Of a stretch of 64,000 nt of DNA, positions 1-8,139 are shown in pieces. Each line of letters opens with the position of its first letter. Position 1 is the first letter of the stretch. The DNA is taken from NCBI GenBank assembly GCA_002172675.1, contig NETF01000051.1:1-64000 (forward strand). Direction: 5' to 3'. The position numbers and the translations under genes were made by a program. The DNA is from an unicellular cyanobacterium SU3. Lineage in GTDB: Bacteria; Cyanobacteriota; Cyanobacteriia; Cyanobacteriales; Microcystaceae. Below the pieces are notes generated by a model. It searched no databases. It had not been told where the DNA came from and saw nothing but the letters and a program-made list of their open reading frames with translations.

Positions 1-494
1 GGGGTCGCACCGCAATAATATTTTTTTTGTTCTTGATAATCTGAAGGTCTTTCAATAGCCTGTTCTGCGCTGTCTACAATCAATTCATAATCAGTTAACA
101 TTTCAAGAACTATTTCTTTTTCTTCTTGAAACTTTTTTATTTGTTCTAACAAACTTGGTGGTAACTCTCCTTCAAAAAGTGTTTGCCAATAAGTAAAAAT
201 ATTATGAGCCGTTGACTCACTTACTTGAAAAAGTAGTCCTAAGAGTTGAAAACTTATATTATGTCTTAAATAAACTAACGTTAGAATAATTTGTTCTTCT
301 TCTGCTAATAAAGATGGACTTCCCGCACCAGGTTGATTAATTCTAATTTTTGTTTTTTCGTTCTCTTCTTTTTTTTTCTGATGAAGAAGCTTCCCTAGAG
401 CAATCAATTGGAACAATTGATTGTCATCAATTCCTAATAATCTTTTGGTTTGTTTAGGATATTTTTTTAGATAGCTCCAAGTGTAAGTTTCCAT
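1..494 (-). CDS. Transposase, N-terminal part (DDE_Tnp_4 / IS5-like), cut by window edge
   Basis: Reading from ATG at 494 towards position 1 gives about 164 open codons; this gene starts too near the edge to be complete. Residues 80-100 (SFQLLGLLFQVSESTAHNIF) look like a helix-turn-helix, and residues 137-150 (ELIVDSAEQAIERP) match the region holding the first catalytic Asp of HARBI1/DDE_Tnp_4 transposases, here D141. The family normally continues with YYSGKKK; here the last codons read YYCGAT and coincide with CGCACCGCAA (6-15), a piece of a short repeat found elsewhere in the window. The transposase may therefore be broken at that point. The family assignment is by motif recognition only. 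Confidence 0.65.
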   Translation of the reverse strand, partial: METYTWSYLKKYPKQTKRLLGIDDNQLFQLIALGKLLHQKKKEENEKTKIRINQPGAGSPSLLAEEEQIILTLVYLRHNISFQLLGLLFQVSESTAHNIFTYWQTLFEGELPPSLLEQIKKFQEEKEIVLEMLTDYELIVDSAEQAIERPSDYQEQKKYYCGAT

Positions 495-570
495 TCTTTT
501 TTGAACTAATTATTCATTTTATTATACTATATTTCTTGATTTTATTAAATTATGGAGATGTCTAATAGAC
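1..570 (-). mobile_element. Insertion sequence, one end only (rest lies left of the window)
   Basis: A transposase reading frame starts at 494 and runs off the left edge, so this is the upstream end of an IS. Sulfatase coding sequence resumes abruptly at about 569-575, directly after the imperfect palindrome GTCTAATAGAC (559-569), so the IS end is inferred to lie near 570. The other end and any target-site duplication are outside the window. The exact boundary is uncertain by several bases. Confidence 0.6.
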
Positions 571-1621
571 CAAACAAGTCGCTTCTCACTTTGGGGGAAC
601 CCGTAACGCGATGGCGGTTTCTTGGCCGGCGCGTATTAAAGATAAAGGTGCAACCCGTTATCAGTTTAGTCATGTCATTGATATTGCTCCTACCATATTA
701 GAAGCGATCGGTATTCCGGCACCAGTGGAAGTTAGCGGTATTGGACAAAAACCCATGGAAGGAACCAGTTTCGTTTATACTTTTGATGATGCTAACGCCG
801 AAACTCGCCACAACACTCAGTATTTTGAAATGTTTGGTAATCAAGGGATTTATCATGATGGTTGGATGGCCAGTGCGTTGAATAGTATTCCTTGGGACCC
901 GACTCCTTCAACTAAAGATTTACTGCATCTTGACTGGGAACTGTACCATATTGATGAAGATTTTACCCAAGCAGTGGATCTCGCTGCAGATATGCCGGAT
1001 AAGTTGCAAGAGATGAAAGACTTATTCTATGCACAAGCAGCAAAATATGATGTATTGCCGTTAGATGCGCGCAAAACGGAGCGTTTTCGGGTAGAATTAC
1101 GCCCTAGTTTAACGGAAGGAAGAACGACCTTTAGTTATCCTAATCATTTACGCATTACGGAAGGTTCTGCCCCCGATGTTAAACATAAAAATCATACCAT
1201 TACCGCCGATGTTACTATTGCCGATGATGGTACAGAAGGGGTATTAATGACTCACGGGGGTCGTTTTGGAGGCTACGGACTGTATATTAAAGACGGTAAG
1301 CTGGTTTATAGTTATAACTTAGCTGATACGGCTCATTACGACGTTGTTTCTACTGAATCTATTCCCACTGGAAAGATTAAACTTAAAGCTGTTTACAAAA
1401 CCGATGCAGACGAACCCTTTTCGGGGGGAAATGTTACCCTTTACGCCAATAATCGTAAAATTGGCAGTGGAAGAATTGAGAAAACCTTACCTAACCGTCT
1501 TTCTATTGATGAAACCTTTGACATTGGCTTTGATACAGGAACCCCTGTGACAGAAGCGTATGAAACGCCCTTTGATTTTACTGGGAATTTAGATCAAGTT
1601 ACTATCAATCTTGATAGTTAA
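569..1621 (+). pseudogene. Arylsulfatase, C-terminal fragment (5' end lost at IS junction)
   Basis: The frame is open from 569 and begins with TKQVASHFGGTRN, which is internal sulfatase sequence, so the ATG at 611 is not a natural start. Residues from GGTRNAMAVSWPARI through DIAPTILEAIGI and the ELYHIDEDFTQAVDLA stretch match the C-terminal part of type I sulfatases (PF00884). The last ~150 residues form a beta-rich domain (HGGRFGGYGLYIKDGKL). The N-terminal half, with the Cys/Ser converted to formylglycine and most metal ligands, is missing, so a hydrolase activity is not expected. The frame itself has no stops or frameshifts, suggesting recent disruption. It ends three bases before a palindromic repeat that may act as terminator. 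Confidence 0.75.
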
Positions 1622-1624
1622 AAA

Positions 1625-1653
1625 TTGTAAGGTGGGCATTGCCCACCCTACAA
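1625..1653. repeat. Palindromic repeat, family A (GGTGGGCATTGCCCACC core)
   Basis: 29-base near-perfect palindrome just after the sulfatase stop. The same core occurs at 17055, 31763, 40405 and 46436. It can form a strong hairpin and may end transcription. Confidence 0.85.
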
Positions 1654-1740
1654 ATAAACGACAAAATCAAGCGATCGCTGATGGATTAAAAATGACTTAT
1701 AGTAGAGTAAGATTCATATTAACTTTGCGAGTCTTAAAAC

Positions 1741-2004
1741 ATGGAGATTTTACATACTAAAGGAAGAATGAAAGAAGGACAATTAATTTTAGATAATTCT
1801 CAATATGATTTACCAACTAACACAGAGGTTGAAGTAATTATTATTGTGAAAGGAGAAGAGAAACAAGATGATTTTGACAAGGCCAGACAAGAAATGCAAC
1901 TTACTTTTGAAAATGCAGGTATTACAACCCGTGAAGAGATTTTAAACTTAATTAAAGAGGTTAAACAAGAGCTTTTTGAGGAACGTAATATTATTGATCA
2001 ATGA
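1741..2004 (+). CDS. Antitoxin-like protein of a PIN-type toxin-antitoxin pair
   Basis: An 87-residue protein. The N-terminus (HTKGRMKEGQLILDNSQYDLP) resembles the short strand-rich DNA-binding region of AbrB/VapB-like cyanobacterial antitoxins. The C-terminal half is charged and helical (KARQEMQLTFENAG, LNLIKEVKQELFEE), which is where antitoxins usually wrap the toxin. Its stop overlaps the start of the PIN gene (ATGA at 2001-2004), the usual translational coupling of such pairs. The family is not recognised by name; the call rests largely on size, layout and partner. It would be expected to neutralise the downstream nuclease and repress the shared promoter. Confidence 0.6.
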   Translation: MEILHTKGRMKEGQLILDNSQYDLPTNTEVEVIIIVKGEEKQDDFDKARQEMQLTFENAGITTREEILNLIKEVKQELFEERNIIDQ

Positions 2005-2447
2005 GAATATTCTTAGATACTAACATTTATATTATTGGTCAATTAATTCCTGAATCTGCTGAAGAAAAATTGCTTAAAGCTTTGGGGTTTTATGATCAAA
2101 AATTTTTAGCGACCATCCAAGTTATCATTTCTCAAGAATTAATTGATCAAATTTTACGAGTGGGAAAAAGATTACAGGGTAAAGATTGGTCAGGACAACT
2201 TGTTAATCAAATATGGGGTAATCTCAATTGTCTATTTATTCCAGAAACAATGGAAATGCAACAAGAAGCAGAACAACTTTTACAAAGTAAAGTAATTCCA
2301 TCTGAAGATATTTTTATTTATTTAACTGCAAAATTTGGTCAAGCGGATTATTTTGTGTCTGGAAATCGAGAATTAATTAATACAATAGCTGATTTTGAAT
2401 GTTTAACGGCGAAAGATTTTTTAGATCAATGTTTGACTGATGACTGA
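2001..2447 (+). CDS. PIN-domain ribonuclease toxin (VapC-like)
   Basis: A 148-residue single-domain protein of usual PIN length. The metal-binding acidic residues are visible in order: D6 (MRIFLDTN), E46 (ISQELIDQI), D103 (SEDIFI) and D116 (GQADYFVSGNREL). The FVSGNREL stretch is typical of cyanobacterial PIN toxins. Members cut RNA, often tRNA, when the antitoxin is degraded; the target cannot be read from sequence. It starts inside the antitoxin stop codon. All catalytic residues appear intact, so the pair could be active. It sits next to an IS-disrupted gene and repeats, consistent with an accessory region. Confidence 0.8.
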   Translation: MRIFLDTNIYIIGQLIPESAEEKLLKALGFYDQKFLATIQVIISQELIDQILRVGKRLQGKDWSGQLVNQIWGNLNCLFIPETMEMQQEAEQLLQSKVIPSEDIFIYLTAKFGQADYFVSGNRELINTIADFECLTAKDFLDQCLTDD

Positions 2448-2460
2448 ACAGTACAAACTT

Positions 2461-2560
2461 GTCATTGCGAAGAGGCAGAATCCTTATTGCAGAATGGTTT
2501 GAGTATTTATGTTTGCCTCTGAAGCAATCTTTAACTACACCTAGAGATTGCTTCGGGGGG
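2461..2560. repeat. Dispersed repeat, family B (GTCATTGCGA...AGATTGCTTCGGGG)
   Basis: Contains GTCATTGCGAAGAGGC, GAAGCAATCT and AGATTGCTTCGGGG. This is the widespread bacterial repeat whose arms read GTCATTGCGAG and GAAGCAATCT. A second copy, inverted, lies at 43041-43113. Confidence 0.7.
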
Positions 2561-2636
2561 ATAATGAAAATAAAACCCTAGCACAAGCATTAAGAACTAC
2601 TAATAACGCTTCTTCTGCATTCCATAACTGTTTCAT
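2541..2636 (-). pseudogene. 31-codon remnant running into a repeat
   Basis: ATG at 2636 opens a frame reading MKQLWNAEEALLVVLNACAR, a protein-like helix, then runs into repeat B and stops (SPRSNL then TAG). It may be the beginning of a lost gene truncated by the repeat, or chance. There is no well-placed ribosome site. Parent gene not recognised. Confidence 0.25.
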
Positions 2637-2657
2637 TTCCTCGCTCTATCAATTATC

Positions 2658-3371
2658 ATGCTACTAAAGGACAATCATTCAATCAAAATTATTCCTTATG
2701 TTACCTATAGTTTAATTATAGTTAACATTGCTATTTTTTTATATCAAGTCACCTTATCTAGTCAAGAATATAAGACATTTTTAGAGAATTATGCTTTTTT
2801 TGATAAACAATTTACTGAAAGTTTACAAGGTGATGTAACTTATCAATCTGTAATAGAATGGTTAACTTTAATTACATCAGCATTTCTGCATTCTGATATT
2901 TTTCATATTTTCTTTAATATGAACTTTTTATATGTTTTTGGAAGAACGGTTGAACAAAAAATAGGATCTTTTCAATATTTATTGTTTTATTTACTGTGTG
3001 GTATATTCTCTGATTTAATATCTTGGCGTTTTGATTCAACGTTTCCCAATTTTTCAGAAAATGCTCATTCACTAGGTGCGAGTGGTGCAATTTATGGAGT
3101 AATGGGAGCCTACCTATTGTGGTTTACAAAATCCAAAATTAAACTAATCATTCCTCTTACTGTTTTTCTTATTCCGATTAGAATCACGTCTTATTTTTTG
3201 TTACTACCTGTTTTTGCTTATGAGACTCTATTAGTTATAGCAAATATTAAAGATGGCATTGGTCATTTAGCGCATTTTGGTGGTTTTGTTAGCGGTTTTA
3301 CTATTGCTTTTGTCTTTACTAAGATTATACCAACGATAAAGAGAAGAATAAATAATTTTATAAGAAATTAA
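2658..3371 (+). CDS. Rhomboid-family intramembrane serine protease
   Basis: 237 residues with about six hydrophobic segments. Key features are seen in order: WLTLITSAFLH (69-78), HIFFNMNFL (83-91) supplying the oxyanion-side His/Asn, GASGAIYG (140-147) with the likely nucleophile S142, and GHLAHFGGF (202-210) with the likely catalytic H206. Family members cleave membrane proteins within or near the bilayer; the substrate is unknown. Both catalytic residues are present, so it is probably active. The gene stands alone and converges on the pentapeptide gene, with the two stops overlapping by 4 bases. A loop of ~40 residues between the first membrane segment and WLTL is longer than in minimal rhomboids. 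Confidence 0.9.
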   Translation: MLLKDNHSIKIIPYVTYSLIIVNIAIFLYQVTLSSQEYKTFLENYAFFDKQFTESLQGDVTYQSVIEWLTLITSAFLHSDIFHIFFNMNFLYVFGRTVEQKIGSFQYLLFYLLCGIFSDLISWRFDSTFPNFSENAHSLGASGAIYGVMGAYLLWFTKSKIKLIIPLTVFLIPIRITSYFLLLPVFAYETLLVIANIKDGIGHLAHFGGFVSGFTIAFVFTKIIPTIKRRINNFIRN

Positions 3372-4507
3372 TTTTGCCAACGAGAGCAGTCTGGTGGTAT
3401 CATAGGATTAGTTTTTTGATCTTGCTTAAGAAAATCAATATATTTTTGATTTGCTTTTTCGTCAATAATATATCCATCCCGTTTAATATAATTATTATGA
3501 GAACTTATTTTATAAATTCCCTGCTCCCAATTACACGCTAACTTAATTTGAGAAGGAGTAATATGAGATTTGGCAAAAACAGCATTTTTAATATTACTCT
3601 CAAATAAAGAAGTACCAGTTAAATCAGCTTGAAAGAAAATAGCTCCCTCTAAATTGCTTCTATGAATGTTGCTTCCAAATAAAAGACTAGATTCAAAGTC
3701 TGCGTTTTTAGCAATTACGTTATCAACAGTAGTTCCTTGATCAAAAGGAGACGATATTGTAGCATTATAGAAAGAAGCATTTGTTAAATTTGCTCCTTCT
3801 AAGTTAACCTTGTATAATTCAGACCTATCTAAGTCAGCATCTGTCAAATTAGCCCCTTTTAAATTAACTCCGCTTAATTTAGAGCCAGATAAATCAGCTC
3901 CCGTTAAATTAGCATTTTTTAAGTTAACATCCCTTATATTTGCATCTGAAAGAAACATAAAACCTCCTTCTATAATTTCCACCTCCGAATTCCATTTATT
4001 TACTGTTTTTAAAATAGCTCCTTCTAAGTTAACCTTGTATAATTCAGAACCAGATAAAGAAGCATTTGTTAAATTTGCTCCTTTTAAATTAACTTCTCTT
4101 AATTCAGAACCCAATAAATAAGCATTTGTTAGATTCGCGTTTTCTAAATTAACATCAAATAAGTTTAAACCAAATAAATGAGCATCTGTTAAATCTACTT
4201 CTTTTAAATTTGCTTTGTATAATACTATGTCAGTATGATAATTTTCTATTTTCTTTTGTTTGCTTCTTAGTTTTTCTAAGTTTTTCTTAGCATTGTTACA
4301 TAATAATTCTGCTTTATCGCAAACCAATAAATTAAGACGAATAAAAGTATAATCGAAGTCTTCAAAATCAGTTATAAAAACATTAATTAAGATAGGAAAT
4401 AACAAAGCATTTAGAATCAAAAGCCAAGACGGAATAACAAATTGAATTTTAACTTGAAGAAAAAGACGTTTTCCTAGTTGACGGAATCGTGTTTTTAGGT
4501 TTCTCAT
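3368..4507 (-). CDS. Membrane-anchored pentapeptide-repeat protein
   Basis: 379 residues. An N-terminal hydrophobic segment (about 24-45, WLLILNALLFPILINVF) is followed by a short charged helix (KKNLEKLRSKQKKIE) and then two blocks of A(D/N)LxX repeats, for example VNLKGANLTNASLSGSEL and LKNANLTGADLSGSKL, separated by a ~20-residue non-repeat insert (KTVNKWNSEVEIIEGG). Such repeats fold as a right-handed square beta-helix. The C-terminus (IKLACNWEQGIYKI, ending SRWQN) is not repetitive. Function is unknown; cyanobacteria have many such proteins. The coding ends converge with the rhomboid gene. A single anchor suggests that the helix sits on one membrane face. Confidence 0.85.
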   Translation of the reverse strand: MRNLKTRFRQLGKRLFLQVKIQFVIPSWLLILNALLFPILINVFITDFEDFDYTFIRLNLLVCDKAELLCNNAKKNLEKLRSKQKKIENYHTDIVLYKANLKEVDLTDAHLFGLNLFDVNLENANLTNAYLLGSELREVNLKGANLTNASLSGSELYKVNLEGAILKTVNKWNSEVEIIEGGFMFLSDANIRDVNLKNANLTGADLSGSKLSGVNLKGANLTDADLDRSELYKVNLEGANLTNASFYNATISSPFDQGTTVDNVIAKNADFESSLLFGSNIHRSNLEGAIFFQADLTGTSLFESNIKNAVFAKSHITPSQIKLACNWEQGIYKISSHNNYIKRDGYIIDEKANQKYIDFLKQDQKTNPMIPPDCSRWQN

Positions 4508-4625
4508 AAGTAAAATTAGTTAATAAATGAATACAGGCTAAACCCTTATTCTATAGTTGTGCAAGATTTCATAAGGTTTCAGAACCTAATCTTTCGGTTT
4601 TACCAATCTCAAAAAACTTGATTTT

Positions 4626-4693
4626 TGTGCGTTACGACATAAAAAAAGTATAGAAATTATCCAAAAAATTCTAGTTTGTCTAACGCACCCTAC
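4626..4693. repeat. Short inverted-repeat element (MITE-like)
   Basis: Left arm TTGTGCGTTACGAC (4625-4638) pairs imperfectly with right arm GTCTAACGCACCCTAC (4678-4693), enclosing ~40 AT-rich bases. It lies between the pentapeptide gene and the last DUF202 gene. It carries no coding capacity. Confidence 0.5.
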
Positions 4694-4719
4694 ATAATGT
4701 TATCTTTAGGACCAGTCTC

Positions 4720-5109
4720 TTAAGTAATCACTGGACCAATAATAATCCCTAAAAAAGCAATAATTCCTAACAAAGCAAGAATATAAGCAACGATAAGAGT
4801 GGGAGATTTTCTGGACTGATAAAGTAAATCATTACGTTGAATTCTTTGAAGTTGACGACGATAATCTACTGCTGCAGCTAATAAAGAGAAAGTGCCTAAA
4901 GCAATAAAAGAAACCCCTAAAATGCGAGATAAACGAATCGGATTCGCAATTTCTCTTATACTTTGATTAAGGATAGCAACAATTCTTTCAATACCAAAAC
5001 CAAAACTAATTAAGGTTAAAGAAGTGCGAATCCACGCCATTAAAGTCCTTTCTTGTGCTGCGCGATTTCTTTCTTTTGCGAGTTCTGTACCAGGATTAGG
5101 ATTTGTCAT
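4720..5109 (-). CDS. DUF202 (YidH-type) small membrane protein, copy 1
   Basis: 129 residues. The family signature is at the N-terminus: ELAKERNRAAQERTLMAWIRTSLTLISFGFGIERI. This is followed by two further hydrophobic segments (about 62-80 and 105-127), giving three membrane helices with a conserved charged N-terminal tail. DUF202 function is not firmly established. It is the last of four genes on this strand that share the signature, separated from copy 2 by 122 bases, so it may have its own promoter. Confidence 0.85.
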   Translation of the reverse strand: MTNPNPGTELAKERNRAAQERTLMAWIRTSLTLISFGFGIERIVAILNQSIREIANPIRLSRILGVSFIALGTFSLLAAAVDYRRQLQRIQRNDLLYQSRKSPTLIVAYILALLGIIAFLGIIIGPVIT

Positions 5110-5231
5110 TTTAGTTATCAGTTGTCAGTTTATCTAGCTTAATCTAAAGAGTTAAAAAATGAAGGATTCTCTTTATTTTATATCCTTAATCAAGAAAGAC
5201 TTTAGGGTGACTTTTTTACTCATTTTACTTG

Positions 5232-5630
5232 TTAATTAATCCCTAAAAATGTAATGAATAAAGAGACGAAACCAAAGGCAATAATTGCGAAAACGACAAT
5301 AATATTTAGATAACTACTCGGATAAAAAAAATAGTCATCTCGTTTAACTGATTGTACCTCAAAATAATGTTGAACCATCGCAATAATTAACAAACCAATT
5401 CCTATGGCAATTAAAATTAAACTGATAGAATGGGCTGATTCTATAGTGATTGAGGGATTTTTGTCAGGAAACTTTTGTTGTAATGCTTGAAAAATTTGGT
5501 CAATGGCAAATCCAAATCCAACTAATGTTAAACAATTTTGTATCCATGCAGTCATGGTTCGTTCTGCTGCTGCACGATTTCGTTCTTTTGCTAATTCATT
5601 AGTAGGTCCTGTTGTTTTATCAGGTGTCAT
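5232..5630 (-). CDS. DUF202 small membrane protein, copy 2
   Basis: 132 residues. The signature is NELAKERNRAAAERTMTAWIQNCLTLVGFGFAID, with the usual R-T-S of the first helix changed to Q-N-C. There are two more hydrophobic segments, about 66-86 and 108-130. It lies 14 bases downstream of copy 3, so the two are probably cotranscribed. Divergence among the copies is high outside the signature, so they are old paralogues rather than recent duplicates. Confidence 0.85.
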   Translation of the reverse strand: MTPDKTTGPTNELAKERNRAAAERTMTAWIQNCLTLVGFGFAIDQIFQALQQKFPDKNPSITIESAHSISLILIAIGIGLLIIAMVQHYFEVQSVKRDDYFFYPSSYLNIIVVFAIIAFGFVSLFITFLGIN

Positions 5631-5644
5631 AATTGTTAAATCAC

Positions 5645-6043
5645 TTAATTAATAATAGCTTGTCTCCAAATGGTTAGAAAAATACTAATAGCAATCAATA
5701 CTAATATTCCTGACACAATTATACCTAAAGATTGTCGAGGGGTATAATAATAGTCGGTTTGTTGTAACCGTTTCATTTCATTTTGATAATCAAAAGCTGC
5801 CATCAATATAGAAAAAATTCCTGTTCCAATAATTAAAAAACTAAAAATTTTAACAAGAAAAGTAGGACTATTTGAGGCAGTTTCTAGCCCTAAATAAAGT
5901 TGATTAACAGTACGTTCTAATCCGAAACCAATACCAATTAATGCCATACTGGTACGAATCCAAGCTAATAAAGTGCGATCGGCTGCAATGCGATTACGTT
6001 GTTTAGCGAGTTCTGTTTGCCAATTTGGGGGATTATTAGTCAT
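5645..6043 (-). CDS. DUF202 small membrane protein, copy 3
   Basis: 132 residues. The signature is TELAKQRNRIAADRTLLAWIRTSMALIGIGFGLERT, followed by membrane segments at about 65-86 and 106-128. The short FDYQNEMKRLQQTDYYYTPRQS loop matches the loop in the other copies (YRRQLQRIQRNDLLYQSRKS in copy 1). It starts 13 bases after the stop of the fused DUF202-transporter gene, which points to a single operon. Its role is unknown. It could assemble with the fused protein, since DUF202 proteins are small multi-pass proteins with no obvious catalytic residues. Confidence 0.85.
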   Translation of the reverse strand: MTNNPPNWQTELAKQRNRIAADRTLLAWIRTSMALIGIGFGLERTVNQLYLGLETASNSPTFLVKIFSFLIIGTGIFSILMAAFDYQNEMKRLQQTDYYYTPRQSLGIIVSGILVLIAISIFLTIWRQAIIN

Positions 6044-6056
6044 TAGCTATTAATTA

Positions 6057-7412
6057 TTAATTATTAAATTTTAACTTATTTTTTATCCAAACATTATAAG
6101 GTAAAGCAAAAATAGCTCCTAAAACTGCATAAGTAACGATACCAGGAATTGCATTAGTTGCACTATTAACAACAGCAATATATAAAGCTAATCCAACATT
6201 ACGAGCAATAGTAGCTGTTGCTAAGGTTGAACGACTTTCTAGTTTATCATCAACTCCACCCAATAAATGGCCAGTAATTAACCCCAATGTCACGATTAAA
6301 GCAATACTGATGATTGTTTTCCAACCCACCGAAGGAATGATATTAAGACTAACACCAAAGGAAAAAATAAGCACTACTAAAAATAAAGTATTGGCGACAT
6401 TCAATAATAAATCTCCGATTTCTTCTCCTAAATCAGCCGATAGCTTGCGAATCAATAAACCAAGACTTAAGGGTAATAATTGAACGGTTGCAACTTGTTT
6501 TGCTACTAACATAAAATCAACACTTTCACGAGTTTCCGAAAAAATAAATGAAAATAAATATAAAATCAAAGGAGTTACTATTACTGCTAATAAAGATAAG
6601 ATTATTTGTAAACTAGAAGCAAATGTAACGTTTCCTCCTGCCATAATTGTTCTTTTTGTTAATAGAGGTGGTGCTGGCGCAGCAGCTAAAAGAATAAGAG
6701 CGATCACTGTATTTTTTCCTGGATTGAAAAAGAATAAAATTAAAGCAACAATCACAGGAAAAATAACTAATACAGATAGGAGAGACTTACCTAAGAATCG
6801 GGGATGGTTTTTCAGTGAAATTAAATCAGCGAACGGTATTTTAACCCCCATTGTTAACATAATCAGAAAAACATTTAAAGCCAGTAAATTTTGAATAACT
6901 TGACTATCTAAGGTGAAAATTTCCGATAGATTAAAATCAACGGTTAATAAAGGAATAAAAGCAGCTAGGCCAATGAACAGTAAAATAATTCCTACGGTAA
7001 ATCCTTGAGACCATCGAGGAACATATTTGTACTCTTTTTCGTCTATATTTTTAAGTGTACGCCAATGAGTTACCAAAGAAGCAGCTAAGGCAAAGATACC
7101 TAAACTCATCAGACTTAAGCCTAAAATTCGTTCTTCTGTTAAGGTATTAATTACAGTTTTAGGGCTAGTTTTATTCAAATAGCTAAAAAAACGGTCAATT
7201 CCAAAACCAAAGCTAATCATGGATAAAGATGTGCGTATCCAGGCCATTAAAGTCCTTTCTTGTGCGGCGCGAGTACGTTCCCTTGCGAGCTCGGTGCGAG
7301 TTTCAGCTAAACTGTTTCTTTGGGCTGCTAAATCTGTCCGCATTTGCGCGAGATCAGTTCGCTGCATGGCAAGGTCATTATTATTGGGAATTTTGGTTTC
7401 TGGTTCAGACAT
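6057..7412 (-). CDS. DUF202 domain fused to a BASS-type (bile acid:sodium symporter-like) transporter
   Basis: 451 residues in two parts. Residues 1-140 are a DUF202 domain whose N-terminal tail is expanded into a heptad-like ladder (LAMQRTDLAQMRTDLAAQRN, then LAETRTELARERTRAAQERT) before MAWIRTSLSMISFGFGIDRFF. Residues ~165-451 carry about nine hydrophobic segments with the layout of BASS/arsenite-type carriers, including GVKIPFADLISL, AAPAPPLLTKRTIMAGGN and ATATIARNVGLALYIAVV. Family transporters move organic anions with sodium; substrate here is unknown. It is the first gene of a four-gene DUF202 run (13-base gap to copy 3). The intact single frame supports a real fusion, not an assembly join. 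Confidence 0.8.
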   Translation of the reverse strand: MSEPETKIPNNNDLAMQRTDLAQMRTDLAAQRNSLAETRTELARERTRAAQERTLMAWIRTSLSMISFGFGIDRFFSYLNKTSPKTVINTLTEERILGLSLMSLGIFALAASLVTHWRTLKNIDEKEYKYVPRWSQGFTVGIILLFIGLAAFIPLLTVDFNLSEIFTLDSQVIQNLLALNVFLIMLTMGVKIPFADLISLKNHPRFLGKSLLSVLVIFPVIVALILFFFNPGKNTVIALILLAAAPAPPLLTKRTIMAGGNVTFASSLQIILSLLAVIVTPLILYLFSFIFSETRESVDFMLVAKQVATVQLLPLSLGLLIRKLSADLGEEIGDLLLNVANTLFLVVLIFSFGVSLNIIPSVGWKTIISIALIVTLGLITGHLLGGVDDKLESRSTLATATIARNVGLALYIAVVNSATNAIPGIVTYAVLGAIFALPYNVWIKNKLKFNN

Positions 7413-7701
7413 AGAGTTTGTGGGGTGATTGTAATCAGAATCCTTTCATTTAAAATAATTATCAGCCTCAAAATACTGATACTGCATTCAAGTTAAGATA
7501 GATTAAACATTTGTTATCCTCAATAGTGAATAGTGTCAAACTATGAGTAAAAGTAAAGGAAAAATTGCTCTTTGCTCAACAAAAAATTAAGTTATGTAAA
7601 CTTTTCTGACAGATTTGCCATAAACCTTTAGAATTTGAGACAATAAGCATAAGAATCAGCAATTTTAAAGCATAGCAAACGTTAATTTCAAAATATCAAC
7701 G

Positions 7702-8139
7702 ATGACTCAAACTTTGATTCTCTCCCCTCGCTATTGTTTGGATGATGAAATGAATTGGTTAGAAGGGATCGATCCTTTAAGACGTTATTGGTTAGCTGTT
7801 AATGGGAATCAACAGTTAACAGTGGTTATTGCAGGGTTGTGTGTGAGTTCGAGTCAAGAATTAAAAGAGGTTATTTTAGGGTTTCGCGCTTTGCAACCTC
7901 AACAAACAATGATACTTAAAGGTTGTTTTGGTAAATTAACCATTCATTACCTTAGCCCTAACTGTTATGCTATTGAAGGAAGGGTCAAATCTGCGTTAAC
8001 CTGGCATCTCTTTGATAAAGAAACCGTCGAAAGTTTGTTATTAACCAGTCATCCTCAGTGGGTTCCTTCTCAAAGAGATATACAATTAGGTCGTAGACTG
8101 TTAGAATCAGCCTTTGAACAGCCTGCTTATGCGGTTTAA
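7702..8139 (+). CDS. Conserved-looking hypothetical protein (cyanobacterial type)
   Basis: 145 residues, soluble, no membrane segment or signal. I do not recognise a named domain. The sequence is well ordered (YWLAVNGNQQLTVVIAGLCVSSSQELKEVILGFRAL, read here in two halves around LCVSS) with alternating strands and helices, and ends in RDIQLGRRLLESAF. The stop overlaps the stop of the convergent carotenoid-domain gene by 4 bases. The 289 bases upstream contain no other gene. Confidence 0.6.
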   Translation: MTQTLILSPRYCLDDEMNWLEGIDPLRRYWLAVNGNQQLTVVIAGLCVSSSQELKEVILGFRALQPQQTMILKGCFGKLTIHYLSPNCYAIEGRVKSALTWHLFDKETVESLLLTSHPQWVPSQRDIQLGRRLLESAFEQPAYAV

